Below, piece after piece: positions 25,526 through 30,804 of a stretch of DNA of 38,258 nucleotides (position 1 is its first letter; each line of letters begins with the position of its first letter). Under the pieces are notes generated by a model, which was given only the letters and a program-made list of their open reading frames with translations, was not told where the DNA came from and searched no databases. Position numbers and translations under genes: made by a program. This DNA comes from a virus, in IMG/VR virus record IMGVR_UViG_3300030098_000142, positions 1 to 38,258 of that record. One strand, given 5' to 3'.

Positions 25526-25701
25526 CTGTATCCTCCTCCTTTTGCTTTGTATTGTTTGGCAACCATCTGGGCTTTTCTCGCAGACCATTGTCCAGGTTTG
25601 CCACCTTTTGAACCTGCTTTAATTCTTGCAACCAAGTTTTTACGCATAGTCGGTTTGGTGTAGTTACCAGCAGCATTAACTTTACTTTTCTTTGCAGCCA
25701 T
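25522..25701 (-). CDS. 59-aa basic conserved phage protein
   Basis: Below usual calling limits. ATG 25701 has AGGAG six nt upstream; TGA overlaps the next small gene. The sequence MAAKKSKVNAAGNYTKPTMR, KNLVARIKAGSKGGKPGQWS and ARKAQMVAKQYKAKGGGYR follows a small family I recall from cyanophages and other marine phages (AAGNYTKP..R...). The GGKPGQWSARKAQ part is the conserved core. It lies among Lys-rich accessory genes; role unknown. Confidence 0.72.
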   Translation of the reverse strand: MAAKKSKVNAAGNYTKPTMRKNLVARIKAGSKGGKPGQWSARKAQMVAKQYKAKGGGYR

Positions 25702-25714
25702 TAGAAACTCCTAA

Positions 25715-26065
25715 TTAAAATGAAAACTTTGCACCCATTGTAATATCACCAAATTCAAAGTCAGCATCTGATGATACTTCTGTGTATGTTGTTAGACCTT
25801 TCCAAGCGTATTCAGCTTTCCAGTCTACTCCTGTAAAGATGTCACCATTGTTAATGTCTAACACATCTACAGTTGTTTCAGCAGAAAAAGAAACTCCGTA
25901 TGCACCCATGCTTAGTTTAGGTGTAACATCTAGTTCCCATGTTTCAGTTCCTGTTGTATAACTCATATCTGTAGTAGCACCAATAGATAATCCATAACCA
26001 ATATCCATAGCCGACACTGATGTTCCTGCAACTGCTACTGCAGTCGCTAATAATAACTTCTTCAT
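25715..26065 (-). CDS. Small outer-membrane beta-barrel-like protein with signal peptide
   Basis: 116 aa. Clear signal peptide: MKKLLLATAVAVAGTSVSA with a cleavage site after Ala19. The mature part alternates hydrophobic and polar residues in short strands (DIGYGLSIGATTDMSYT, WELDVTPKLSMGAYGVSF, ADFEFGDITMGAKFSF), and it ends in Phe, the classic signal for outer-membrane barrel assembly. Length suits about six to eight short strands. A phage-made outer-membrane protein could change the cell surface, block superinfection, or help lysis. Independent small gene with SD AGGAG; not clearly coupled to neighbours. Function inferred. Confidence 0.7.
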   Translation of the reverse strand: MKKLLLATAVAVAGTSVSAMDIGYGLSIGATTDMSYTTGTETWELDVTPKLSMGAYGVSFSAETTVDVLDINNGDIFTGVDWKAEYAWKGLTTYTEVSSDADFEFGDITMGAKFSF

Positions 26066-26074
26066 TTTAAACTC

Positions 26075-26263
26075 CTATAAGTTTGTTCCAATTTCAAAAC
26101 AGGCAGGTCTAGCATAGAAACCTTGAGCTTCCATTTTATCTACACCCATATATGCTTCTTCTTTACATGCTTCTTCTGTTGCAAATAAAACATCATTTTT
26201 TGCATACACAATACACGAATGAGCGTATGGTGTACCACAAGCTAATACGATAGCAAGCCACAT
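26075..26263 (-). CDS. Small exported or membrane protein with Cys residues
   Basis: 62 aa from ATG 26263, which overlaps the preceding TAA (TAATG); an upstream TTG is less likely. The N-terminus MWLAIVLACGTPYAHS is hydrophobic, followed by a strand (CIVYAKNDVLFAT), a helix with Cys33 (EEACKEEAYM) and Cys55 (RPACFEIG). This is the same plan as the 66-aa protein at 20751 and two early proteins near 36500. Possibly periplasmic with one disulfide; function unknown. Confidence 0.65.
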   Translation of the reverse strand: MWLAIVLACGTPYAHSCIVYAKNDVLFATEEACKEEAYMGVDKMEAQGFYARPACFEIGTNL

Positions 26264-26547
26264 TACCAAGCCTTACAAGACCAATAACGTGCAGTAAACT
26301 TGTCAGTTGCTGTATCACAGTTATGTCTTGCCCTAAAACTTTTACGTCTTCCCGGCTGATCTTTTTTAATACTCATGTTAGGATCTCCAAAACGAACAAT
26401 CTTTACCTCTTTGCCTTTCTTGGCAAGGACAGCAGATTTTTTAGATTCACCGGGAGTTTTCTTTGGTTTATTATAACCCGGAAATGTTTCACCCCTATAT
26501 TTTAGTTTGCCACTAGGTAGACGTTCTACGTCTTTGGTTGTTGCCAT
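26263..26547 (-). CDS. DUF6321-like protein
   Basis: 94 aa. The C-terminal part has the conserved string KSAVLAKKGKEVKIVRFGDP, then GRRKSFRARHNCDTATDKFT and ARYWSCKAW, which I recognise as the DUF6321 pattern with two invariant Cys (HNCD, WSCK) and His. N-terminus is basic and flexible (RLPSGKLKYRGETFPGYNKP). Possibly a small metal- or nucleic-acid-binding protein; activity unknown. It is 2 bp downstream of the endolysin gene. Confidence 0.75.
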   Translation of the reverse strand: MATTKDVERLPSGKLKYRGETFPGYNKPKKTPGESKKSAVLAKKGKEVKIVRFGDPNMSIKKDQPGRRKSFRARHNCDTATDKFTARYWSCKAW

Positions 26548-26549
26548 AT

Positions 26550-27005
26550 CTACACCATCAATTCAAAATGTGGTCCATCAATAAAAGGTCTACGTCCCTG
26601 AGACCTACGTAGATCAATATATTCATTCATTGCGTCTTCCATAGATCCTTCGTAGTCACCGATATTATCTATGTGCCAAGCTGCACCCCAACGAACTTTA
26701 CATCCGACAAAGTCTGCACCTTCTTTCATAGCGTCAGCTAAGTCATCGTACAAGTTTAGCTCCCAAGAGCCACGACCATTAATATAGGCCATCAGATCTA
26801 CTGCCAGTCCCTCTAGGTGCTTACTCTTCATAGTCTGGCTTGCGCCCTTTGCCACCAGCTCTTTTTGTTGTTCTAAAGTTCTCATACCTTGGATAACTCC
26901 AAAGTCAGTTTTTGTTGCTGTGATAGCATGTTTAACAACTGCTACCATTCTCTCGTCAACACCCTCTAGCCTATCAAGGCTACGTCTACTTAATTTAAAT
27001 GCCAT
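26550..27005 (-). CDS. Endolysin, M15-family L,D-type peptidase
   Basis: 151 aa. It cuts the peptide stems of murein (L-alanyl-D-glutamate or related peptidase). Zinc site of the M15/VanY type: SKHLEGLAVD gives His63 and Asp70, and DGPHFEL gives His146; RWGAAW is the loop before the last ligand typical of phage M15C enzymes. No cell-wall-binding domain and no signal peptide, so release depends on the holin next door. It lies 2 bp after the holin gene in a lysis cassette, and upstream of the late structural genes on the same strand. Confidence 0.88.
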   Translation of the reverse strand: MAFKLSRRSLDRLEGVDERMVAVVKHAITATKTDFGVIQGMRTLEQQKELVAKGASQTMKSKHLEGLAVDLMAYINGRGSWELNLYDDLADAMKEGADFVGCKVRWGAAWHIDNIGDYEGSMEDAMNEYIDLRRSQGRRPFIDGPHFELMV

Positions 27006-27007
27006 GT

Positions 27008-27391
27008 CTATTTCCCAAAAAACTTAGTAGCTGACCTTACACCAAAACTAGCAGCCACGATTACTCCAAGTGTGTATTGATACCACTGAGGCATAGTCTC
27101 AAGTGCAGCAAAACCATTTGCTACTATTTCTCTGCCCCAGTCACCTGTGAACACAAGCACAAGTGGTATTGAAAACAAAATAGTCAGCCATTCGTCTTTC
27201 CACGAAGACTGGCTACCTTGTGCCATAATCTTTTCCCAATCTGCCTCACTGGTTGCACGAGACAACATAATCTGCGCCTCAGCTTCAGCTTTGGCAACTT
27301 TTGCTTTAGTCTCTGCAGCTTTTGTTTCAACTTTTCCATTTAACCATGTTCCTGCTAAACTTGCTATAGGTCCAATCAAACCTTGTATCAT
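27008..27391 (-). CDS. Holin of the 3TM type
   Basis: 127 aa. An amphipathic Ala/Lys/Glu-rich N-terminal helix (ETKAKVAKAEAEAQIML) is followed by SSWKDEWLTILFSIPLVLVF (membrane segment about 69-83), a loop with WYQYT, and a second segment (GVIVAASFGV, about 106-119), ending in FGK. The KDEW...IP pattern followed by a P.WY loop matches the holin_3TM family. It would form the lesion that lets the endolysin out. Adjacent to the endolysin and overlapping the EF-hand protein gene by 4 nt. Confidence 0.78.
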   Translation of the reverse strand: MIQGLIGPIASLAGTWLNGKVETKAAETKAKVAKAEAEAQIMLSRATSEADWEKIMAQGSQSSWKDEWLTILFSIPLVLVFTGDWGREIVANGFAALETMPQWYQYTLGVIVAASFGVRSATKFFGK

Positions 27392-27690
27392 TTTTTACTT
27401 CCCATCGCTGTAAATCCAAAGTATGCACCAACAAGTGCTGATACAGATACGACATAGATGTTAGCTATATCTGCTATTAACATTGCTGCTGTATCCATGC
27501 CCAGTAGTGTACAGAGAAAGATACCCATAGGATAGAGTACCATTCCTGATAAAGCAAACCAAGTCATGTTGCGTTGGGCATCACGCTTGGCATCTTCGTC
27601 TTCCATCTTTCTACGTCTATCTTCTAAATAGATCTCACGTTCTTCGGCATCTAGTTTACCGTTTTTATCTAAGTCGTATTCTTCTACCAT
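27388..27690 (-). CDS. EF-hand membrane protein of the lysis cassette
   Basis: 100 aa. Residues 6-17 (DLDKNGKLDAEE) form a complete 12-residue EF-hand loop: Asp6, Asp8, Asn10, Gly11, Leu13, Asp14, Glu17. Two hydrophobic segments follow (WFALSGMVLYPMGIFLC about 44-60 and YVVSVSALVGAYFGFTA about 79-95). The combination of one calcium-type loop with two membrane spans occurs in marine phages beside lysis genes. It may be a holin partner or antiholin sensing Ca2+, which is speculative. Stop overlaps the holin start (ATGA). Confidence 0.72.
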   Translation of the reverse strand: MVEEYDLDKNGKLDAEEREIYLEDRRRKMEDEDAKRDAQRNMTWFALSGMVLYPMGIFLCTLLGMDTAAMLIADIANIYVVSVSALVGAYFGFTAMGSKK

Positions 27691-27914
27691 TAGTTAAACA
27701 ATCCGTTTTTTCTAAGATCAGTGTGACCTGCCTTAATTAAACCACCTCTGTTTTTCTTAACAAGTTTTGGCTTTGTTTTATTCGATTTTAAAAAATAACT
27801 TACACCATCAGGTTGTACTATTTTTAATCCGTAGTCAGTTTTTAATAGTTGGTCTTCCCCTGAACGTTCTGCAGCTGACAAGGCTTTGTACCTATCTTTA
27901 AAAATTTTAGCCAC
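27690..27914 (-). CDS. Small basic protein, unknown function
   Basis: 74 aa from GTG 27914 (GGGAA upstream). Sequence KIFKDRYKALSAAERSGEDQ, LKIVQPDGVSYFLKSNKTKP, then a basic end (LVKKNRGGLIKAGHTDLRKN). The DG.SYFLK part looks like a beta strand pair. It lies between the first late gene and the EF-hand gene and abuts both. I do not recognise a family. Confidence 0.6.
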   Translation of the reverse strand: MAKIFKDRYKALSAAERSGEDQLLKTDYGLKIVQPDGVSYFLKSNKTKPKLVKKNRGGLIKAGHTDLRKNGLFN

Positions 27915-27915
27915 T

Positions 27916-28167
27916 TTATTCCCAATCTCTTATTCTTTCGGGGTCTAACACGTCCTGCTTATTAAGATGCCCCTCCAAATACATAGCACGTTCTACTCTA
28001 TCTAGAGTATACCTGACACCTGTGTTTTGATGAATAGCTTCTCGTACATAGAATACGTCTGAACGTGGTATATGTACTCTTCGTAGTTTTGCTTCGTTGT
28101 TATCAGCTAGTGCTTTGTAAAATTCCTCTATGACGGAATCCGAAGCAAACATTTTTTTCTTGGACAT
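27916..28167 (-). CDS. First gene of the late block, small unknown protein
   Basis: 83 aa. Starts KKKMFASDSVIEEFYKALAD and continues with ARRVHIPRSD-like and YVREAIHQNTGVRYTLDRVE sequence, mainly helical, with an acidic end (DVLDPERIRDWE). No Shine-Dalgarno is visible before the ATG (CTACCA), and the candidate promoter just upstream would place transcription at or next to this ATG. A leaderless message, or a start at the Met of residue 6, are both possible. Family not recognised; position next to the control region hints at a regulatory or switch-related role, but only that. Confidence 0.62.
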   Translation of the reverse strand: MSKKKMFASDSVIEEFYKALADNNEAKLRRVHIPRSDVFYVREAIHQNTGVRYTLDRVERAMYLEGHLNKQDVLDPERIRDWE

Positions 28168-28172
28168 TGGTA

Positions 28173-28200
28173 GTTATACTTTAAGTTTTGGGAAAAGCAA
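28173..28200 (-). promoter_or_regulatory. Candidate late-block promoter overlapping an ACTTAAAGT site
   Basis: On the minus strand TTGCTT (28200-28195), 16 bp, TATAAC (28178-28173). The motif ACTTAAAGT (28186-28178) lies against the -10, so a protein bound there would block polymerase. The 16-mer ACTTAAAGTATAACTA at 28186-28171 is identical to 34670-34685 on the plus strand. Transcription would start close to the ATG of the first late gene. Confidence 0.58.
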
Positions 28201-28268
28201 GTACTTTTATAGGGACGACAGAAAAAAGTTGTAAAAACTCTTATCGTTACTAGTAAGGATAAAGTATT

Positions 28269-28289
28269 ACTTTAAGTATTACTTTAAGT
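28269..28289 (-). repeat. Two ACTTAAAGT motifs 12 bp apart
   Basis: ACTTTAAGT (plus strand) occurs at 28269-28277 and 28281-28289, spaced one-and-a-bit helical turns (12 bp). The motif is a 4-1-4 palindrome (ACTT-N-AAGT). The same pair with the same 12-bp period lies at 34721-34741. Centre is about 110 bp upstream of the expected late transcript start, a place for an activator or an auxiliary operator. Confidence 0.6.
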
Positions 28290-28306
28290 TTAACTCTTAG
28301 TATCTA

Positions 28307-28340
28307 TTAACTCTAATTAATTTAGTAATAGTAGAGTTAA
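28307..28340. repeat. 9-bp inverted repeat
   Basis: TTAACTCTA (28307-28315) and TAGAGTTAA (28332-28340) are perfect complements over a 16-nt loop. No T-tract on either side. A related half-copy TTAACTCTT starts at 28289. Could be a protein-binding pair or a hairpin at the 3' end of an unseen transcript. Confidence 0.45.
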
Positions 28341-28410
28341 GTTAAGCTTTAAGTAATACGTTATGTATACATAATTATATCTCATACTGCCCCCGCTGTC
28401 AAGTATTAAT

Positions 28411-28490
28411 TTATACACAATTTGTTACAACATATTACAGTCTATACACAAATTGTTTCAATTGTAACAAGTTTAAAACAATGTGGTTAA
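28411..28490. other. Candidate replication origin: DnaA-box-like sites and 19-nt direct repeats
   Basis: TTATACACA at 28411-28419 fits the DnaA box TTATNCACA exactly; CTATACACA at 28442-28450 has one mismatch, and TGTGGTTAA at 28482-28490 is a poorer inverted one. Two 19-nt direct repeats (TATACACAATTTGTTACAA at 28412-28430; 28443-28461 with two differences) are spaced 31 bp. An 18-bp near-palindrome lies at 28453-28470 (TTGTTTCAA / TTGTAACAA). The DNA is very AT-rich. No origin is proven. Confidence 0.45.
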
Positions 28491-28518
28491 CAACCTAATT
28501 TTCCTAATTTCTGTCATT

Positions 28519-28580
28519 CTGGGTATATATGTACGTGTACACCCCCAGTGTCCCATACCGGTATGCTATGTTATAACATA
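28519..28580. repeat. Cluster of three palindromes
   Basis: Within 62 bp: arms CTGGG (28519-28523) and CCCAG (28544-28548) enclosing the palindrome TGTAC-GT-GTACA (28530-28541); a perfect 12-bp palindrome CATACCGGTATG (28554-28565); and a perfect 14-bp palindrome TATGTTATAACATA (28567-28580). Such clustering is typical of origins or of multi-protein switch regions. Each could be a separate dimer-binding site. Confidence 0.6.
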
Positions 28581-28681
28581 ACACTAGGTCAAAAGATAAA
28601 AAAAGTATCTCTTTTTCGTTTAACATACTGTATTTATTAAGTATTTTACACAATATACTATTAAGAATATACATTTTGTAG

Positions 28682-28690
28682 TGTTATAAT
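28682..28690 (+). promoter_or_regulatory. Extended -10 promoter candidate
   Basis: TGTTATAAT at 28682-28690 is a TGn extension plus a perfect -10 hexamer; a weak TTAAGA lies 18 bp upstream (28661-28666). It points toward the RNA region and early genes on the plus strand. AT-rich context makes chance matches easy. Confidence 0.38.
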
Positions 28691-28792
28691 GTAACATTTT
28701 GAAAAACATTGCTCAAAATTAGGTAAGTTATGCATACCTATATCCCCTATTTACAGTGTCCAAAATACCTACCCCACAAAACTAATTCACCA

Positions 28793-28829
28793 TTAAACTA
28801 TATTTCAAAAGTAGTTTAACGTTAAACTA
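28793..28829. repeat. TTAAACTA repeats with an 18-bp perfect palindrome
   Basis: TTAAACTATATT occurs at 28793-28804 and again at 28822-28833, and an inverted copy of its core precedes the second, making the perfect palindrome TAGTTTAACGTTAAACTA at 28812-28829. A further inverted copy TATAGTTTAA lies at 29354-29363. Three sites in 40 bp look like an operator array for a dimeric regulator. Confidence 0.6.
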
Positions 28830-29043
28830 TATTAGTAGAACAAACAGTAAACAGAACGATAACAAAACGCTCAGAAGCGCTGTACTGCTCGCTGAGTAGG
28901 GTAAACACTTTTTAGGCTACCTACCCCCCAGAAAATAAAGTACCCGAAATAAACCCTTTTTGTTCTATCTTTGTTCTTTAGCTAGTTATTACACATATTA
29001 TATATAAAAAATAATTAGGTCATAACTGTTTACCTAAATAAAA

Positions 29044-29058
29044 GTGACGTAACGTCAC
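29044..29058. promoter_or_regulatory. 15-bp perfect palindrome GTGACGT-A-ACGTCAC (operator-like)
   Basis: Seven-base arms around one centre base. A second palindrome of identical geometry and the same outer GTGAC/GTCAC arms (GTGACAC-T-GTGTCAC) lies at 34622-34636, upstream of the integrase operon promoter. Its place about 50-100 bp before the structured RNA region suggests an operator or activator site for that transcript. Confidence 0.6.
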
Positions 29059-29104
29059 AATTTACAAATTAGAATATTACTATATGTCGATTTCAAGGCA
29101 TGGC

Positions 29105-29662
29105 ATTAGTCGGAAATATTAGCCCTTACCAGTAAGCCCACGTTATTTGAAAATTGGAGCCGTAAAACCTAAGCATCAACACCAGTTGCTAATATTAGGT
29201 TAAGTTTAAACCCTTGTTACTGGGTGCTAGAGATTAGCAAAACTTTTTTACGGTAACCCATCGGAGCTAGTGAGTATAAGACTAGCAAAAGTAAAGTAAC
29301 CTAATCGTTATGGTAAAGCGATTAGATACCGAATATAAGCGGATGTTTTGAAGTATAGTTTAACCTAGTTTATTGCTCATGGTAATAAATGAAATAAACC
29401 GCCTATCATATAGATAGATTGTTTTAGAGTTAAAATGCTTAATTGACTACAGAGAAAAACAAAAGTTTTAAAAGGGTATCCGACAGCAGAGCAAAGTCGG
29501 GAAATGAAAAAGAGATATAGTGCTAATTAGCAATGCGCTATAAGATTATAACGTTTGATTTTATCAAAATATTTTATAGCAAGTGGCTAGTTTATTAAAA
29601 CCTATTAGCAAGGGTTTAATAGTACGCATAACCGCTCAAAAGTAAGTAAAGTGAAAAGCTTG
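29105..29662 (+). ncRNA. Probable large structured non-coding RNA
   Basis: About 550 nt without reading frames but dense in complementary arms. Perfect pairs: CCGTAAAA/TTTTACGG (29160-67 / 29246-53), AACCTAA/TTAGGTT (29166-72 / 29195-201), TTGCTAAT/ATTAGCAA (29186-93 / 29233-40), GCTAGT/ACTAGC (29266-71 / 29281-86), CTAATCG/CGATTAG (29301-07 / 29319-25) and an enclosing TCGG/CCGA (29261-64 / 29329-32), GTTTATT/AATAAAC (29368-74 / 29393-99), CTATC/GATAG, CCGAC/GTCGG (29480-84 / 29496-500), TTTGAT/ATCAAA (29554-59 / 29563-68). The loop of the second helix contains an arm of the third, a pseudoknot-like arrangement, or else alternatives. TATAGTGC/GCGCTATA (29516-23 / 29535-42) needs one U-G pair, allowed only if the plus strand is transcribed. 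Boundaries are approximate; class not identified. Confidence 0.55.
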
Positions 29663-29691
29663 TAGGCATGAGATAATTTATCTTGTGCCTA
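29663..29691 (+). terminator. 13-bp hairpin closing the RNA region
   Basis: TAGGCATGAGATA (29663-29675) pairs fully with TATCTTGTGCCTA (29679-29691) over a 3-nt loop. Two of the pairs are U-G and G-U, possible only in a plus-strand RNA. A T-rich tract (GGTTTTTA) begins six nt later. Probably the 3' terminator of the structured RNA, although the T-run is not immediately adjacent. Confidence 0.55.
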
Positions 29692-29697
29692 TTATGG

Positions 29698-29715
29698 TTT
29701 TTACTTTGGTAAAAA
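29698..29715 (+). terminator. Second short hairpin before the first early gene
   Basis: TTTTTAC (29698-29704) and GTAAAAA (29709-29715) form a 7-bp A/T stem with a 4-nt loop, about 35 nt before the ATG at 29751. It could act with the previous hairpin in termination, or occur in the leader of the 163-aa gene. Confidence 0.4.
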
Positions 29716-29750
29716 TCGTTTGTCATTAATTTATAGAGAGGATTAAAAAA

Positions 29751-30242
29751 ATGACTTCAATTATTGAAAATGTAGTAAAGAATTTTTCAAACAATATCGG
29801 TAACGGTATCAACTTAGGTATTCATTTTAAATCTATTGTAGATCATGTTATTAAAACTGGTGATACTACACCAATAGTTAAAGCTATGAACGCCTCAATC
29901 AATAGAGGTGATACAGCATTGACTAGTCAACTTAGGGTAACAACTGGTAAAATTTGGATAGGTGCGAAAATCAAATCTAAAAATGGTAAAGTTATTTCCA
30001 TTAAGATTAAAGACGCTAAACTTTCAAATAGTGCCGTTAAAGCTTTATCTGAAGTGTCTGGTACTGTTTCAATGCGAGGCACTAATTGGAAAAAAGCCTT
30101 TGCATCTGATACTGAGCCGAAAGCTTTTGATGTTGCACTATGGGCAGCTAGACAGGCAACGGCTAGACCAGATCAATTAGAGGCAATGATAGCCGCATTG
30201 CAAGCGCAACGTGCTACAGTTAGCAAGAAAAAAGCTGCTTAA
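29751..30242 (+). CDS. 163-aa orphan protein directly after the structured RNA
   Basis: First plus-strand gene; SD GAGAGG before ATG. N-terminal half: VVKNFSNNIGNGINLGIHFK, VDHVIKTGDTTPIVKAMNAS; middle strands WIGAKIKSKNGKVISIKIKD; C-terminal helices FDVALWAARQATARPDQLEA, then a basic end VSKKKAA. The net basic character fits nucleic acid binding. I do not recognise a family. It is bracketed by the RNA hairpins and a hairpin terminator, so RNA plus gene form a separate unit from the small genes that follow. Its linkage makes it a candidate partner of the RNA; this is inference. Confidence 0.75.
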   Translation: MTSIIENVVKNFSNNIGNGINLGIHFKSIVDHVIKTGDTTPIVKAMNASINRGDTALTSQLRVTTGKIWIGAKIKSKNGKVISIKIKDAKLSNSAVKALSEVSGTVSMRGTNWKKAFASDTEPKAFDVALWAARQATARPDQLEAMIAALQAQRATVSKKKAA

Positions 30243-30248
30243 TCAAAC

Positions 30249-30257
30249 ACTTAAAGT
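30249..30257 (+). repeat. Single ACTTAAAGT copy after the 163-aa gene
   Basis: A ninth-base-perfect copy of the motif found at both control regions lies 7 bp after the stop, followed by AAATATAG. It is not next to a clear promoter; it may be a lone binding site or chance. Confidence 0.35.
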
Positions 30258-30268
30258 AAATATAGTCT

Positions 30269-30296
30269 AAGCCCTTGCATTAATTTGTGAGGGCTT
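30269..30296 (+). terminator. Hairpin terminator after the 163-aa gene
   Basis: AAGCCCT (30269-30275) and AGGGCTT (30290-30296) form a 7-bp stem with a 14-nt loop, followed by TAATATAT. GC content in the middle of the stem and the following A/T run fit an intrinsic terminator, although the T-tract is imperfect. Confidence 0.6.
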
Positions 30297-30323
30297 TAAT
30301 ATATCTACTTAGAAATAGTACGA

Positions 30324-30329
30324 TATAAT
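30324..30329 (+). promoter_or_regulatory. -10 element of a candidate promoter for the small early genes
   Basis: Perfect TATAAT 28 nt before the ATG at 30357, preceded by AGTACGA. No good -35 is seen 16-18 bp upstream, so it would need an activator or be weak. Position just after a terminator and before a gene series supports it. Confidence 0.42.
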
Positions 30330-30356
30330 TGTGTCCAATCAACAAAGAGGTGTAAT

Positions 30357-30560
30357 ATGAATTTTCTGGATTACAAAAATAAAATAATAGATATGTTTGC
30401 TAAATATGGGTTCGTATTTTGTCCATTAGATGATGGAATGATAGACCTATTGTATAGTGATGATGTGAGCATTGATAAAGCCTATGGTATAGGTTGTGAT
30501 GTGAACGCAGGAGTTAGCTTTCTAAGGGCTGTAGTATCTAATCATGGAGGTGAAATGTAA
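30357..30560 (+). CDS. Small acidic protein, unknown function
   Basis: 67 aa with SD AGAGGTG. Sequence MNFLDYKNKIIDMFAKYGFV, then CPLDDGMIDLLYSDDVSIDK and a C-terminal helix GVSFLRAVVSNHGG. Acidic alpha/beta appearance. No family recognised. First of a run of small early genes joined by ATGA or near-overlaps, a common layout for phage host-takeover genes. Confidence 0.65.
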   Translation: MNFLDYKNKIIDMFAKYGFVFCPLDDGMIDLLYSDDVSIDKAYGIGCDVNAGVSFLRAVVSNHGGEM

Positions 30561-30561
30561 C

Positions 30562-30804
30562 ATGAGTTATAGAATAAATGTGTCTAAGCGTAAGCTAGAA
30601 CGTAGGTGGACTGTAGGTATGAATGATTATGTCTACGTCCATTACTTCAGGATAAACACACCCTTATTGCCTAAAGATAAATGGAATAATGGCGACAATT
30701 TAACAGACTTGGTGAGTGAAATGCGTTCTGTTTATCCTGAGCCTGAGTTCAAAGTGGACGTATGGGAAACCCCAAGAGTGAATGATGTAAAGGTGGATAT
30801 ATGA
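30562..30804 (+). CDS. Small protein, unknown function
   Basis: 80 aa from ATG 30562, chosen because GGAGGTGA precedes it and it follows the previous stop by one base; an upstream in-frame ATG at 30544 would overlap. Sequence: SYRINVSKRKLERRWTVGMN, DYVYVHYFRINTPLLP, LVSEMRSVYPEPEFKVDVWE. Beta-rich with basic N-terminus. Stop overlaps the next gene (ATGA). Confidence 0.65.
   Translation: MSYRINVSKRKLERRWTVGMNDYVYVHYFRINTPLLPKDKWNNGDNLTDLVSEMRSVYPEPEFKVDVWETPRVNDVKVDI

Larger units (their letters stand above)
28168..29750. other. 1.58-kb gene-free control region between divergent blocks
   Basis: No reading frame of ordinary length is present on either strand. Left of it all genes point left, right of it all point right. 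From left to right it holds the late promoter, a direct repeat of a 9-nt motif, a 9-bp inverted repeat, DnaA-box-like sites with 19-nt repeats, three clustered palindromes, an extended -10 site, TTAAACTA repeats, a GC-richer patch with CTCAG/CTGAG arms (28870-28896), a 15-bp palindrome and the probable structured RNA with two closing hairpins. Each is listed separately. Confidence 0.8.

Noticed and set aside
25479-25676. 65-aa minus-strand frame starting MLLVTTPNRL
   Set aside because: Overlaps the better-supported 59-aa and 24-aa genes in another frame; those have ribosome sites, coupling and a recalled family.
28168-29040. CRISPR array or satellite
   Set aside because: Repeats are few, short and of differing types; there is no regular repeat-spacer pattern.
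29160-29260. tRNA-like fold or attachment-site remnant
   Set aside because: No TTCRA-type T-loop, no anticodon arm of the right size and no CCA-proximal acceptor stem; the arms fit other helices.
29319-29330. Likeness of GATTAGATACC to the universal 16S rRNA segment
   Set aside because: Only about 11 bases match and the surroundings share nothing with rRNA; the bases are used in the local CTAATCG/CGATTAG hairpin.
29105-29662. Group I or group II intron
   Set aside because: No interrupted gene flanks the region and I cannot place the conserved P7/G-site core or domain V. A structured RNA of another kind fits better.
30275-30302. Promoter TTGCAT - 16 bp - TAATAT
   Set aside because: It lies inside the hairpin terminator and the -10 is weak; the perfect TATAAT at 30324 is better placed.
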